Assembly: GCF_022524345.1 (NCBI RefSeq)
Contig: NZ_JAKWJU010000002.1
Span: forward strand, 4,378,501-4,442,500
Direction of reading: 5' to 3'
From: Streptomyces marispadix
GTDB lineage: Bacteria; Actinomycetota; Actinomycetes; Streptomycetales; Streptomycetaceae
DNA length: 64,000 bases
Shown here: piece by piece, positions 1 through 8,216 of the stretch
Numbering within the stretch: position 1 is the first letter of the stretch
Layout: each line of letters starts with the position of its first letter
The notes under the pieces: model-generated
Seen by the model: the letters and a program-made list of their open reading frames with translations, nothing else
Told to the model about the DNA's origin: nothing
Databases searched by the model: none
Program-made: the position numbers and the translations under genes

Positions 1-1145
1 GTCCAGTCGTTGCCCTTCCAGTCCGTCAGATGAGCGGGCGTCTCCTCCGTCATGCCCTCCCACCACACGTCGCCGTCGTCGGTGAGGGCGACGTTGGTGA
101 AGACGGAGTTGCCCCAAAGGGTCTTCATGGCATTGGCGTTGGTGTGCTCGCCGGTGCCGGGCGCGACGCCGAAGAAGCCCGCCTCGGGGTTGATGGCGTA
201 CAGACGGCCGTCCTCGCCGAAGCGCATCCACGCGATGTCGTCGCCGATGGTCTCGACCGTCCAGCCCTTGATGGTGGGCTCCAGCATGGCGAGGTTCGTC
301 TTGCCGCAGGCCGAGGGGAAGGCGGCGGCGACGTACTTGGACTCGCCCCGCGGCGGCGTGAGCTTGAGCACGAGCATGTGCTCGGCGAGCCAGCCCTCGT
401 CGCGTGCCATCACGGAGGCGATGCGCAGCGCGTAGCACTTCTTGCCGAGCAGGGCGTTGCCGCCGTAGCCCGAGCCGTAGGACCAGATCTCACGGGTCTC
501 GGGGAAGTGGGAGATGTACTTGGTGGAGTTGCAGGGCCAGGGCACGTCCTGCTCGCCGGGCTCCAGCGGTGCGCCGACGCTGTGCACGGCCTTGACGAAG
601 AAGCCGTCCTCGCCCAGCTCGTCGAGGACCTGCTGTCCCATGCGGGTCATGGTGCGCATGGAGACGGCGACGTAGGCGGAGTCGGTGATCTCCACGCCCA
701 GCGCGGAGAGCGGCGAGCCGAGCGGTCCCATGCAGAACGGGACGACGTACATGGTGCGGCCGCGCATGGAGCCGCGGAAGATTCCCCCTTCCCCGTTCTC
801 GCCCTGGAAGACGGCCCGCATCTCGTCGGGGGCCTTCCAGTGGTTGGTGGGACCGGCGTCCTCCTCCTTCTCGGAGCAGATGAACGTACGGTCCTCGACG
901 CGTGCGACGTCGCTGGGGTCGGAGGCGGCGTAGTAGGAGTGGGGCCGTTTCACCGGGTCGAGCTTGGTGAACGTGCCCTTTTCGACGAGTTCTTCACACA
1001 GGCGCTCGTACTCCGCTTCGGAGCCGTTGCACCAGACGATGCGGTCCGGTTCGGTGAGAGCGGCGATTTCCTCGACCCAGGAGACCAGCTCCTGGTGGCG
1101 GGTGGGAACGGGGTTGATGGCGGGAGCCGCAGAACTGCGCGCCAC
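1..1145 (-). CDS. pckG: Phosphoenolpyruvate carboxykinase (GTP), N-terminal 381 codons
   Basis: Cytosolic enzyme converting oxaloacetate plus GTP to PEP, GDP and CO2; it links the TCA cycle to gluconeogenesis. The visible N-terminal part has the Cys-containing P-loop typical of GTP-dependent PEPCK (FPSACGKTN, Lys about residue 282) and the conserved blocks [13 protein letters not shown] and [21 protein letters not shown]. The GTG start at 1145 has a GGAGA ribosome site five to six bases upstream. Family members are about 610 residues, so roughly 230 C-terminal residues lie outside the window. The gene is transcribed away from the hemolysin III gene. GlpX and two fumarases elsewhere in the window act in the same central carbon routes. 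Identification is very secure. Confidence 0.97.
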   Translation of the reverse strand, partial: MARSSAAPAINPVPTRHQELVSWVEEIAALTEPDRIVWCNGSEAEYERLCEELVEKGTFTKLDPVKRPHSYYAASDPSDVARVEDRTFICSEKEEDAGPTNHWKAPDEMRAVFQGENGEGGIFRGSMRGRTMYVVPFCMGPLGSPLSALGVEITDSAYVAVSMRTMTRMGQQVLDELGEDGFFVKAVHSVGAPLEPGEQDVPWPCNSTKYISHFPETREIWSYGSGYGGNALLGKKCYALRIASVMARDEGWLAEHMLVLKLTPPRGESKYVAAAFPSACGKTNLAMLEPTIKGWTVETIGDDIAWMRFGEDGRLYAINPEAGFFGVAPGTGEHTNANAMKTLWGNSVFTNVALTDDGDVWWEGMTEETPAHLTDWKGNDW

Positions 1146-1172
1146 GATCTCTCCAGACGTTGAGGGTTCGAC

Positions 1173-1192
1173 GGATAACTGCACTGGTATCC
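1173..1192. promoter_or_regulatory. Imperfect palindrome in the pckG upstream region
   Basis: GGATA at 1173-1177 is mirrored by TATCC at 1188-1192, with partial symmetry between. It lies 28-47 bp upstream of the pckG GTG, where a promoter or operator would sit. No regulator is assigned; the dyad is seen, its function is inferred. Confidence 0.35.
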
Positions 1193-1401
1193 GCATTTTT
1201 TGTCTCGTGCTTCAACTCGCCCCTTGGGGGCCGCGACCCGGATGCGTTCGTGGTGGTGCTGGGCTGGTGCGTCTGCGCGGCTCGCTCATCCGGTGTCACC
1301 CTTGCTCCTCTGAGCATGTGAGCGTAACGGCCGCCTGTCCAGATGGAAAGGATGTGTCCATCACCACTCCGATGAGCGGCATGCGTTCACGAAAGAGCAG
1401 G

Positions 1402-1430
1402 GTCGACGGTTACCGATCCGTAGCTACCAT
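1402..1430 (+). promoter_or_regulatory. Putative promoter for a leaderless hemolysin III mRNA
   Basis: GTCGAC (1402-1407), a 17-bp spacer and TACCAT (1425-1430) end seven bases before the ATG at 1438. There is no ribosome-binding site before that ATG. This spacing is the usual layout of actinobacterial leaderless transcripts. Assignment is by pattern only. Confidence 0.45.
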
Positions 1431-1437
1431 GGGCCGT

Positions 1438-2262
1438 ATGACTGACGCGCCCCTTCCGCACGAGGCCCCGAACCGCGCGGACTTCGAGAGCGGCGCGGAC
1501 GGGACCGAGAAGCCGGAACAGCCGGAACAGAAGGCCACGTCCGGGGGTTCCGCCTCCGCGTCGCTGGAGTCGGCGGCGGCTGCCGTGACTTCGGCGGCGT
1601 CCAAGGGCGCCGCCGCGATCCCCGCGCTGATCAAGCCGCGGCTGCGCGGCTGGCTGCACGCCGGGATGTTCCCCGCGGTGCTCACCGCCGGGATCTTTCT
1701 CACGGCGCTCGCCGACAGCACCCGCGGCCGTATCGCCTGCGGGGTCTACACCCTGACCGCCTGTCTGCTCTTCGGAGTGAGCGCGCTGTACCACCGCGGG
1801 GAGTGGGGGCCGCGTGCCACCGCCGTGCTGCGGCGGCTCGACCACGCGAACATCTTCCTGATCATCGCGGGGACCTACACCCCGCTGACGATCCTGCTGC
1901 TGCCCGACGGCGGTGCCTCGCCGCTGCTGTGGGGAGTGTGGGCCGCGGCCCTGTTCGGCATCGCCTTCCGGGTGTTCTGGGTCGGCGCCCCGCGGTGGCT
2001 CTACACGCCGTGCTACATCGCGATGGGCTGGGCCGCCGTCTTCTATCTGCCCGCGTTCCTGCGCGAGGGCGGCATCGCGGTGCTGGTGTGCGTGATCGCC
2101 GGGGGCGTGCTCTACAGCGTGGGCGGTCTGGTCTACGGCATCAAGAGGCCCAATCCGTCACCGCGTTGGTTCGGCTTCCACGAGGTGTTCCACTCGTTCA
2201 CGCTGGCCGCGTTCGTGGTGCACTACGTGGGGATCTCGCTGGTGGCGTATCAGCACGCGTAG
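1438..2262 (+). CDS. Hemolysin III / PAQR (TrhA) family membrane protein
   Basis: Integral membrane protein of 274 residues. A variable acidic, Ala/Ser-rich cytoplasmic N terminus of about 60 residues precedes seven hydrophobic segments. PAQR hallmarks are visible: a Ser-His-type block (SALYHRGEWGP), the ARLDHANIF-like block RRLDHANIFLIIAGTYTP, and the C-terminal HEVFHSFTLAAFVVHY, which supplies the conserved metal-ligand histidines. Bacterial members (TrhA) affect membrane homeostasis; the haemolysin name is historical. The ATG at 1438 is chosen because a leaderless promoter pattern precedes it; ATG at 1429 is also in frame. It converges with the deacylase gene, separated by 52 bp holding a small GTAC-rich dyad (2280-2295). 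Confidence 0.9.
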   Translation: MTDAPLPHEAPNRADFESGADGTEKPEQPEQKATSGGSASASLESAAAAVTSAASKGAAAIPALIKPRLRGWLHAGMFPAVLTAGIFLTALADSTRGRIACGVYTLTACLLFGVSALYHRGEWGPRATAVLRRLDHANIFLIIAGTYTPLTILLLPDGGASPLLWGVWAAALFGIAFRVFWVGAPRWLYTPCYIAMGWAAVFYLPAFLREGGIAVLVCVIAGGVLYSVGGLVYGIKRPNPSPRWFGFHEVFHSFTLAAFVVHYVGISLVAYQHA

Positions 2263-2314
2263 GGCCGCGGGCCGGGCGGGCGTACTCGTGTACGCGTGAA
2301 CCCGGCGGCGGCCG

Positions 2315-3967
2315 TCACTTGCCGGTACCGCCCCCCGCGCCGCCGCCCTTGAACGGCGTGCGGCGGACCGCGCGGCCCGCGAGTACGTCCGTGCGGCTCC
2401 CGTCGTCGATGACGAAGCGGCCGTCGATCAGTACAAAGGGGATGCCGACGGGCAGTACACGCGGCTGCTCGTAGGTGGCGCCCGCTGCGACCGTCGACGG
2501 GTCGAAGAGCACGAGGTCCGCCCGGTAGCCCTCCCGTACCAGGCCGCGGTCCGGGAGCCGCAGCCGGGACGCGGGGCGCGAGGTGAGACGGGCGACGCAC
2601 TCCTGGAGGGAGAGGACGCCCGACTCCCTTACGTAGTGGCCCAGATAGCGCGGGAAGGTGCCGTAGGCGCGAGGGTGCGGCTTGCCGCCCTGGAGGATGC
2701 CGTCGCTGCCTCCGGTGTGGGCGGGGTGGCGCATCATGTGCCGCACGTTCTCTTCGTGGCCCACGTGCTGGAGGATCGTCGTGCCCAGCCTGTCCTCGAT
2801 CAGCAGCCGGCGGGCGGTGACGAAGGGCTCCTCGCCCCTCTCGGCGGCCGACCGCGCGACCGTGGCTCCCACGTAGCCGGACAGCGCCGGTTCGGAGACG
2901 CCGGAGATCTCGATCGTCTCCCAGTCGATGGGCACGCCGTGGCAGCCGTCCGAGCCCTCGGCCTCCATCACATGCCGGATGCGCCGGCAGGTCTCATCGT
3001 GCGACAGCCGCGCCAGGATCGCCTCAGGGCCGCCCGCGCTCGCCCAGCTCGGCAGCATCGCCACCAGGGTCGTGCAGCCCGGGGTGTACGGGTAGGTGTC
3101 GAAGGTGATGTCCGAGCCGCCCGCGAGCGCACGGTCGAGGAGGGCCGTCAGCTCGGGGGCACGGCCCTTGTTGACGCCGAAGTTCATGGTGGCGTGGGCG
3201 AGATGGAGCGCGCAGCCCGCCTCGTGCGCGAGCGTGATCATCTCCTCGTACGCCTCCAGGGCGCCCTTGCCGTAGGAGCGGTGGTGCGGGCAGTAGTAGC
3301 CGCCGTATGAGGCCACCGTGCGGCACAGCTCGGTGAGTTCGGCGTCGGAGGCGTACATGCCGGGCGCGTAGGTCAGCCCGGACGACATGCCGACCGCGCC
3401 CTGCTCCAGGCCCTCGGCGACCAGGCGGTGCATCTCGCTCATCTCCAAGGGAGTCGCGGGCCGGTCGTCCCAGCCGACGGCCAGCATGCGGACGCTGCCC
3501 TGCGGTACGAGATACGCCACGTTGACGGCGGTGCCCTGACGGTCGACGCGGTCCAGATAGCCGCCGACGGTGCGCCAGTCGAAGTCGACGGAGGAGTCGC
3601 CGGGTGCGCTGCCGTTCCAGCCGGTGATGGCGCTGCGTACCTCGGCGAGGGTGCGGTCGTCGACGGGCGCGTAGGACAGGCCGTCCTGGCCCACGACTTC
3701 GAGGGTGACGCCCTGTGCGGCCTTGGCCGAGTGGTCCGGGTCCCGCAGCAGGGCCAGGTCGGAGTGGGCGTGCATGTCGATGAAGCCGGGGGCGAGGGCG
3801 AGGCCCGTCGCGTCGAGCACGCGGCGGGCGCCGAACGGGCGGCTCCCGCCCGCGGACTCGGGGACGACGGCAGTGATGCGGCCGCCGTCGACGGCGACGT
3901 CCGCGCGGTACGGGGCGGTCGCACCGGAGCCGTCGACGACGTCCGCGTTGCGGATGAGGAGATCCAT
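2315..3967 (-). CDS. D-aminoacylase-family amidohydrolase (N-acyl-D-amino acid or N-acetyl-D-glucosaminate deacetylase)
   Basis: A 550-residue zinc amidohydrolase of the N-acyl-D-amino-acid deacylase family, which removes the acyl group from an amino group on a D-configured carbon. The metal motif HAHSD is at residues 66-70, followed by HHRSYGKGALEAYEE, HLAHATMNFG and DTYPYTPGCTTL, all characteristic of the family. It begins with MDLLIRNADVVDGSG; the C terminus has the usual ADLVLFDP block. The start lies 43 bp after the stop of the DSD1-like gene, so the two are probably one operon. The neighbouring KDG-type kinase and GntP permease make N-acetyl-D-glucosaminate a plausible substrate; classic D-aminoacylase activity is the alternative. 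Family is secure, substrate is inferred. Confidence 0.88.
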   Translation of the reverse strand: MDLLIRNADVVDGSGATAPYRADVAVDGGRITAVVPESAGGSRPFGARRVLDATGLALAPGFIDMHAHSDLALLRDPDHSAKAAQGVTLEVVGQDGLSYAPVDDRTLAEVRSAITGWNGSAPGDSSVDFDWRTVGGYLDRVDRQGTAVNVAYLVPQGSVRMLAVGWDDRPATPLEMSEMHRLVAEGLEQGAVGMSSGLTYAPGMYASDAELTELCRTVASYGGYYCPHHRSYGKGALEAYEEMITLAHEAGCALHLAHATMNFGVNKGRAPELTALLDRALAGGSDITFDTYPYTPGCTTLVAMLPSWASAGGPEAILARLSHDETCRRIRHVMEAEGSDGCHGVPIDWETIEISGVSEPALSGYVGATVARSAAERGEEPFVTARRLLIEDRLGTTILQHVGHEENVRHMMRHPAHTGGSDGILQGGKPHPRAYGTFPRYLGHYVRESGVLSLQECVARLTSRPASRLRLPDRGLVREGYRADLVLFDPSTVAAGATYEQPRVLPVGIPFVLIDGRFVIDDGSRTDVLAGRAVRRTPFKGGGAGGGTGK

Positions 3968-4010
3968 CGGGGCGTCCCTTCGGCTCAGTTCGCGGTCGGG
4001 CCGCGGTGCG

Positions 4011-5288
4011 TCAGAAGAACGTGCGGATATAGCCGGTGACCGTGCCGTCCGCCGTCGTCTCGGGGATGAGCTGCCACTTGTCGAAGATCGTGCAGGGGTG
4101 GGAGAGGCCGAGGCCGACCCACTCGCCGACCTCGACCGGTGCGCCCGCCTCGGTACGTACCCATGCGTGCTGGTCGGAGAGGGCGGTGACCGTGACGCCG
4201 TCCGCGGGGCGCGTCGAGCCGTCGGTGGAGCGGATCGTGTGCGGCTGCGGCAGATGGAGGTCGAAGGCCGCGTCGCGCTTGCCCGCGTTGAGGAACGCCT
4301 GGTCCGGCGCGGGACGTGAGACGACCTGCGCCCAGAGCGTGAACGCCGCCTGGAGAGCGCCCTCTTCGGGCACGCGGTTGAACGGCGTCTTCTCGCGGTA
4401 GGCGCCGTCGTCGTGCGACACGTAGGCACCGGAACGCAGCAGCTTCAGCAACGGACGGGACAGCGGCGGGAGTTCGGCGAAGACCTCGGCGACGGCGTCG
4501 AACCAGGCGCTGCCGCCCGCGCTGACCACGATCTCGGTGAGCCCGGCGAAGCGGCCCCCGGCGTCGAACTCTGCGGCGAGGACCGTCAGCCGGCGCAGCC
4601 ATGCCGCGACCGACTCCGGGGTGGCGCCGGGGACTTCGCCCTCGTAGCCGGCGACTCCCACCAGCCGGAGGGTGGGCGCCGCGGCCACCGCGTCGGCGAC
4701 CGCCTCGCATTCGGCCTCCGTACGGGCTCCGGTACGGGCGCCCTCACCGGCGGCGAGTTCGACCACGACGTCGACGGGGCGCACGGCGCCCGACTCGGCG
4801 AGCGCGGCGTCCATCTGGGCCACGCCCTCGGTGGAGTCCACGTAGCAGACGAAGCCGAAGTCCGGGTCGGTGCCCAGCTCCTGGGCGATCCAGTGCAGCG
4901 CGGCGGGGTCGACCAGCTCGTTGGCGAGGAAGATCCGCGGAATCCCGAACGCCCTCGCCACACGCACCTGATGGGGCACGGCCAGCGTGATCCCCCAGGC
5001 GCCGTGGGCGAGTTGGCGGTGGAAGAGCTGAGGGGCCATGGACGTCTTGCCGTGCGGGGCGAAGGCGAGGCCGTGGCGCTCGGTGTACGTCTCCATCAGC
5101 GCGAGGTTGTGCTGGAGCCGCTCGGCGGAGAGGGCGAGCACCGGTGTGGTGAAGCCGCCGGTGAACAGGTTGCGGTGCTCGGCGGTGAGCGCGGCCACGG
5201 TGGTGCCCGCGGCGTCCGGGGGCAGCCCCTTGAAGCGGTGGTCCACATGCTCCGAGGCGAGTGGGGCGAGGGGGTCCGCGGCGGCCAT
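4011..5288 (-). CDS. Alanine-racemase-fold PLP enzyme (D-serine dehydratase / D-threonine aldolase-like deaminase)
   Basis: A 425-residue fold-III PLP enzyme of the DSD1/D-threonine aldolase group. The Schiff-base lysine is probably Lys81 in FAPHGKTSM. The C-terminal SHPCTIFDKW (His397, Cys399) is the pair that binds zinc in DSD1-type D-serine dehydratases. These enzymes remove ammonia from beta-hydroxy D-amino acids; relatives act on D-glucosaminate to give 2-keto-3-deoxygluconate. The ATG at 5288 is preceded by GGAG at good spacing. It is the first gene of a leftward unit with the deacylase and diverges from the kinase/IclR/RidA/permease genes. A nearby RidA, which hydrolyses enamine/imine intermediates of PLP dehydratases, supports a deaminase rather than an aldolase role. 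Confidence 0.85.
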   Translation of the reverse strand: MAAADPLAPLASEHVDHRFKGLPPDAAGTTVAALTAEHRNLFTGGFTTPVLALSAERLQHNLALMETYTERHGLAFAPHGKTSMAPQLFHRQLAHGAWGITLAVPHQVRVARAFGIPRIFLANELVDPAALHWIAQELGTDPDFGFVCYVDSTEGVAQMDAALAESGAVRPVDVVVELAAGEGARTGARTEAECEAVADAVAAAPTLRLVGVAGYEGEVPGATPESVAAWLRRLTVLAAEFDAGGRFAGLTEIVVSAGGSAWFDAVAEVFAELPPLSRPLLKLLRSGAYVSHDDGAYREKTPFNRVPEEGALQAAFTLWAQVVSRPAPDQAFLNAGKRDAAFDLHLPQPHTIRSTDGSTRPADGVTVTALSDQHAWVRTEAGAPVEVGEWVGLGLSHPCTIFDKWQLIPETTADGTVTGYIRTFF

Positions 5289-5424
5289 GGGGACTCCTGC
5301 TCCGTGAGTAGGGGCGGCTGGGTGCGTAGGGCGGCTGGGACGGGGCGACGAGTGTGCGGGGCGGCCCGTGCCCGGGTGATGCGGTTCGGCGGTCCTGCGT
5401 GCTAGTGAGTTGCCGCCCAGTGCC

Positions 5425-5441
5425 GTTGCAGTGACTGCAAC
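5425..5441. promoter_or_regulatory. Perfect 17-bp palindrome, candidate IclR operator
   Basis: GTTGCAG-TGA-CTGCAAC: two perfect seven-base arms around a three-base centre, in the 231-bp gap between the divergent catabolic units. It abuts the rightward -35 hexamer at 5447. A TGCATTGC half-site-like sequence follows. The IclR gene of the cluster is the obvious candidate binder (inference). Confidence 0.65.
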
Positions 5442-5446
5442 CTGCA

Positions 5447-5476
5447 TTGCGTATTTCGCTCAGAGCTGTCTAGCAT
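5447..5476 (+). promoter_or_regulatory. Putative promoter of the kinase-iclR unit
   Basis: TTGCGT at 5447-5452, an 18-bp spacer and TAGCAT at 5471-5476, with the perfect palindrome just upstream. The start codon is at 5520, leaving a leader of about 35 bases that includes AGGGAG. Confidence 0.5.
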
Positions 5477-5519
5477 CCCGCCGAACACCCGTCAATCGAC
5501 AAGGGAGCGGATACGAACG

Positions 5520-6728
5520 GTGCGGACAGTGGAGAGGCCGGAGGTCGTCTGCCTCGGCGAATCGATGGTCACGTTCCTGCCCTCGCGGGCGGGACGGCTC
5601 GCGGACGTACCGTCCTTCGAGCGGGCCATCGGCGGCGCCGAGTCCAACGTGGCCTGCGCGCTTGCCGGTTCGGGGCACTCCGTGCGCTGGATCAGCCGCG
5701 TAGGGGCGGACGGCTTCGGCGACCATCTGCTGGAGACGATCGCGGCGCGCGGAGTCGACGTCGGGACCGTCGGGCGTGATCCGCGGCGCCCGACCGGGAT
5801 CTACTTCCGTACGGACGGAGAGCGGCCGACCGGGCTCGACCCGCTCGGCGCCCCGGGCGGGAACTCCGGCCGGGGCTCGGACCGGGACTCGGACCGGACT
5901 TCGGACGGCGGCCCGGACGGGCGCTCGGCGACGGGCGGTGGCACCGCCGAAGTCGTCTACTACCGTGCGGGATCGGCCGCTTCGGCCATGTCACCGCGGA
6001 CCGTGGACCTCGCGGCCGTGGACGACGCCGACGTGCTGCATCTCACCGGCATCACCGCCGCGCTGTCACCGGGGTGCCTGGAGCTGATGCGGGTGCTCAC
6101 GGGAGCGCGTGCGCACCGGCCGCTCGTCTCCTTCGACGTCAACTACCGGGTGGGGCTCTGGGATCGGGGCCCGGACGGACCAGCCGCCCCCGGCGCGGGG
6201 CCCGGACCCGGAGTGCTGCTCGAACTCGCCCGCGGCTGCGACCTCGTGTTCGTGGGCGAGGACGAGGCGGAGGCCGCCTGGGGCGTCACGGGCGGTCCGT
6301 ATGCGATCAGGGAGCGGCTGCCCGAGCCGGGCGTGCTCGTCGTCAAGCAGGGCGCTACGGGGGCGACCGCCTTCGTACGGGGCGACGACGGAGGCAGCGG
6401 GGCGAGAGGCGACATGGCGGATCACGACGGGACCGGCGGCGACGGCGTCCACTCGGTCCCCGCGCTGCACATCGACGTGGCCGGTGCCGTGGGCGCGGGC
6501 GACGGCTTCGCCGCCGGGTTCATCTCGGCGACGCTGCGCGGACTGTCCGTACGGGAGCGGCTGCGTCACGGACACCTCATGGCCGCCGCGGCCCTGACCG
6601 TACCGGGGGATCTCGCGGAGCCGCCGGAGCGCGAGGTCGCCGACCGGCTGGCGGCGCTGGACGACGAGGCGTGGGGGACCCTGCGCCTCGGCCCCGGGTG
6701 GAACACACAGAAGGCGAACGTCAGATGA
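5520..6728 (+). CDS. PfkB-family sugar kinase, 2-keto-3-deoxygluconate kinase type
   Basis: A 402-residue ribokinase-family enzyme that phosphorylates a sugar or sugar acid with ATP. The N-terminal GGAESNVACALAGSG block and the C-terminal AGAVGAGDGFAAGF block with its catalytic Asp (about residue 329) are both intact. CLGESMVTFLP and the order of blocks are most like KDG kinases. Residues 101-142 form a Gly/Ser/Asp/Arg-rich low-complexity insertion not usual in the family. GTG at 5520 is used as start (GTG at 5529 is also possible). It overlaps the iclR start by ATGA, so the two are translationally coupled. With the upstream deaminase, KDG is the substrate that best explains the neighbourhood; this is inference. 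Confidence 0.85.
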   Translation: MRTVERPEVVCLGESMVTFLPSRAGRLADVPSFERAIGGAESNVACALAGSGHSVRWISRVGADGFGDHLLETIAARGVDVGTVGRDPRRPTGIYFRTDGERPTGLDPLGAPGGNSGRGSDRDSDRTSDGGPDGRSATGGGTAEVVYYRAGSAASAMSPRTVDLAAVDDADVLHLTGITAALSPGCLELMRVLTGARAHRPLVSFDVNYRVGLWDRGPDGPAAPGAGPGPGVLLELARGCDLVFVGEDEAEAAWGVTGGPYAIRERLPEPGVLVVKQGATGATAFVRGDDGGSGARGDMADHDGTGGDGVHSVPALHIDVAGAVGAGDGFAAGFISATLRGLSVRERLRHGHLMAAAALTVPGDLAEPPEREVADRLAALDDEAWGTLRLGPGWNTQKANVR

Positions 6729-7501
6729 GCCAGACCGTCGACCGCGCACTGAGCATCCTTCCCCTGCTCGCCGAGGGACCGGCGAACCTCGAGCAGGTCG
6801 CGAACAGGCTCGGCGTGCACAAGTCCACCGCGCTGCGCCTGCTGCGTACGCTCCACGAGCACGGCATCGTGCACCGCCAGCCCGACCACAGATACCGGCT
6901 CGGCGCGCGGCTCTTCGCCCTCGCACAGCAGGCCGTGGAGAACCTGGACGTGCGCGAGACGGCCCACCCCCACCTCGTCGAACTGAACGAGCGGACGGGG
7001 CACACGGTCCATCTCGCCGTGCACGAGGAGGACGAGGTCCTCTACATCGACAAGGTCGAGAGCCGCTACCCGGTGCGGATGTACTCGCGCATCGGCAAGC
7101 CCGTCGCGATCACGGTCGCCGCGGTCGCCAAGCTGCTGCTGGCCGATCTGCCCGAGCAGGAGCGGCGGTCGCTCGCGGAACGTCTCGACTACCCCCGCTA
7201 CACGGCCCGTTCGATCACCGACGCCACGGCCTTCCTCGCCGAGCTGGCGAAGGTGCGCGAACAGGGCTGGGCCACCGACCTCGGCGGCCATGAGGAGTCC
7301 ATCAACTGCGTCGCCGCCCCGGTGCGCGGGCCGGACGGGCGGGCCGTGGCCGCGATGTCCGTCTCGGCGCCCAACGTCGTCGTCAGCGCCGACGAACTCC
7401 TCACCCTCCTCCCGCTGGTGCGTCGTACGGCCGAGGCCATCAGCGACGAGTACTCCGGGAGGACCCCGGAGAGCCGCGAGCGCCCCCAGAGCAGCCCGTA
7501 G
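6725..7501 (+). CDS. IclR-family transcriptional regulator
   Basis: A 258-residue regulator. The N-terminal winged helix-turn-helix (about residues 1-60: VDRALSILPLLAEG ... LGVHKSTALRLLRTLHEHG) is followed by the IclR effector domain (about 75-245) with YPVRMYSRIGKPVAIT and VAAPVRGPDGRAVAAMSV. KDG-sensing KdgR proteins belong to this family, which fits the kinase next door. The ATG overlaps the kinase stop. The perfect palindrome at 5425-5441 upstream of the kinase is the likely operator, giving control of both divergent units. The target and ligand are inferred. Confidence 0.93.
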   Translation: MSQTVDRALSILPLLAEGPANLEQVANRLGVHKSTALRLLRTLHEHGIVHRQPDHRYRLGARLFALAQQAVENLDVRETAHPHLVELNERTGHTVHLAVHEEDEVLYIDKVESRYPVRMYSRIGKPVAITVAAVAKLLLADLPEQERRSLAERLDYPRYTARSITDATAFLAELAKVREQGWATDLGGHEESINCVAAPVRGPDGRAVAAMSVSAPNVVVSADELLTLLPLVRRTAEAISDEYSGRTPESRERPQSSP

Positions 7502-7545
7502 ATCAGCCCCCTGGAGACCCAAGAGCCCCCGGAGACGCGGCAGTC

Positions 7546-7563
7546 GGGACCCCTCAGGGTCCC
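7546..7563 (+). terminator. Short hairpin between iclR and ridA
   Basis: GGGACCC-CTCA-GGGTCCC forms a perfect seven-pair stem with a four-base loop. No T run follows, so it may attenuate, protect or separate the iclR and ridA parts of the transcript rather than fully terminate. Confidence 0.4.
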
Positions 7564-7621
7564 GGAAAGCCCCTCAAGACCCGAACGAGACCTTGAACAC
7601 CCCGGAGAAGGAACGGCATCC

Positions 7622-8047
7622 ATGAGCGACGAGCACGGCGGAAACCCGGCCAAGACGGCCGTCACCCCGCCCACGCACACCACACCGCCCGCGAAGTTCT
7701 CGCACGGCGTGCGCAAGGGCAACATCCTCCAGGTCGCCGGGCAGGTCGGGTTCGCGCCCGCGGCACCCGGCCAGGCGCCCGCCCCGGTGGGGCCGGGGCT
7801 GCGTGAGCAGACGCTGCGCACCCTCGCCAACGTCGAAGCCGTCCTCCGGGAGGGCGGGGCGAGTTGGGAGGACGCGGTGATGATCCGCGTCTATCTCACC
7901 GACACGGCCCACTTCGCCGAGTTCAACCAGATCTACGACGAGTTCTTCGCGGACCTCACCGAGGCGCCCGCAGCCCGTACGACCGTCTACGTGGGGCTGC
8001 CCGCCGGGCTGCTCGTAGAGATCGACGCGCTCGCCGTGCTCGGCTGA
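7622..8047 (+). CDS. RidA family imine/enamine deaminase
   Basis: A 141-residue YjgF/YER057c/UK114 protein. These cytosolic trimers hydrolyse reactive enamine/imine products of PLP dehydratases, such as 2-aminoacrylate. The conserved core VRKGNILQVAGQVGF, the ...MIRVYLTD block and the C-terminal ARTTVYVGLPAGLLVEIDALA with the substrate-binding Arg are present. The N terminus has about 20 extra Pro/Thr-rich residues. The ATG at 7622 follows GGAGAAGGA. Its place in a cluster with a DSD1-like PLP deaminase suggests it handles that enzyme's intermediate. Confidence 0.92.
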   Translation: MSDEHGGNPAKTAVTPPTHTTPPAKFSHGVRKGNILQVAGQVGFAPAAPGQAPAPVGPGLREQTLRTLANVEAVLREGGASWEDAVMIRVYLTDTAHFAEFNQIYDEFFADLTEAPAARTTVYVGLPAGLLVEIDALAVLG

Positions 8048-8050
8048 GGC

Positions 8051-8100
8051 GCCCGCAGGCGCACTGAGCCCGCAGGCGCACTGAGCCCGCAGGCGCACTG
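8051..8100 (+). repeat. Three 17-bp tandem repeats between ridA and the permease
   Basis: The unit GCCCGCAGGCGCACTGA repeats at 8051, 8068 and 8085 (the last copy lacks one base). The array starts four bases after the ridA stop, in the 169-bp gap before the permease. Function unknown. Confidence 0.9.
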
Positions 8101-8216
8101 CCTGCCCCGCCGGCGTACCGGCATTGCCGGGAACGCCGCCACCTCCCCAACCCCCTCCGCATGTCCCAACCCCCCGCAGAACACGAGCCGTTGACACAGA
8201 AACCCCGAGGCCCACC

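Noticed and set aside
30..1163. Long plus-strand frame opposite pckG, and similar long frames opposite other genes
   Set aside because: They lie antisense to strongly conserved genes and are a product of high GC content; their sequences lack any family motif.
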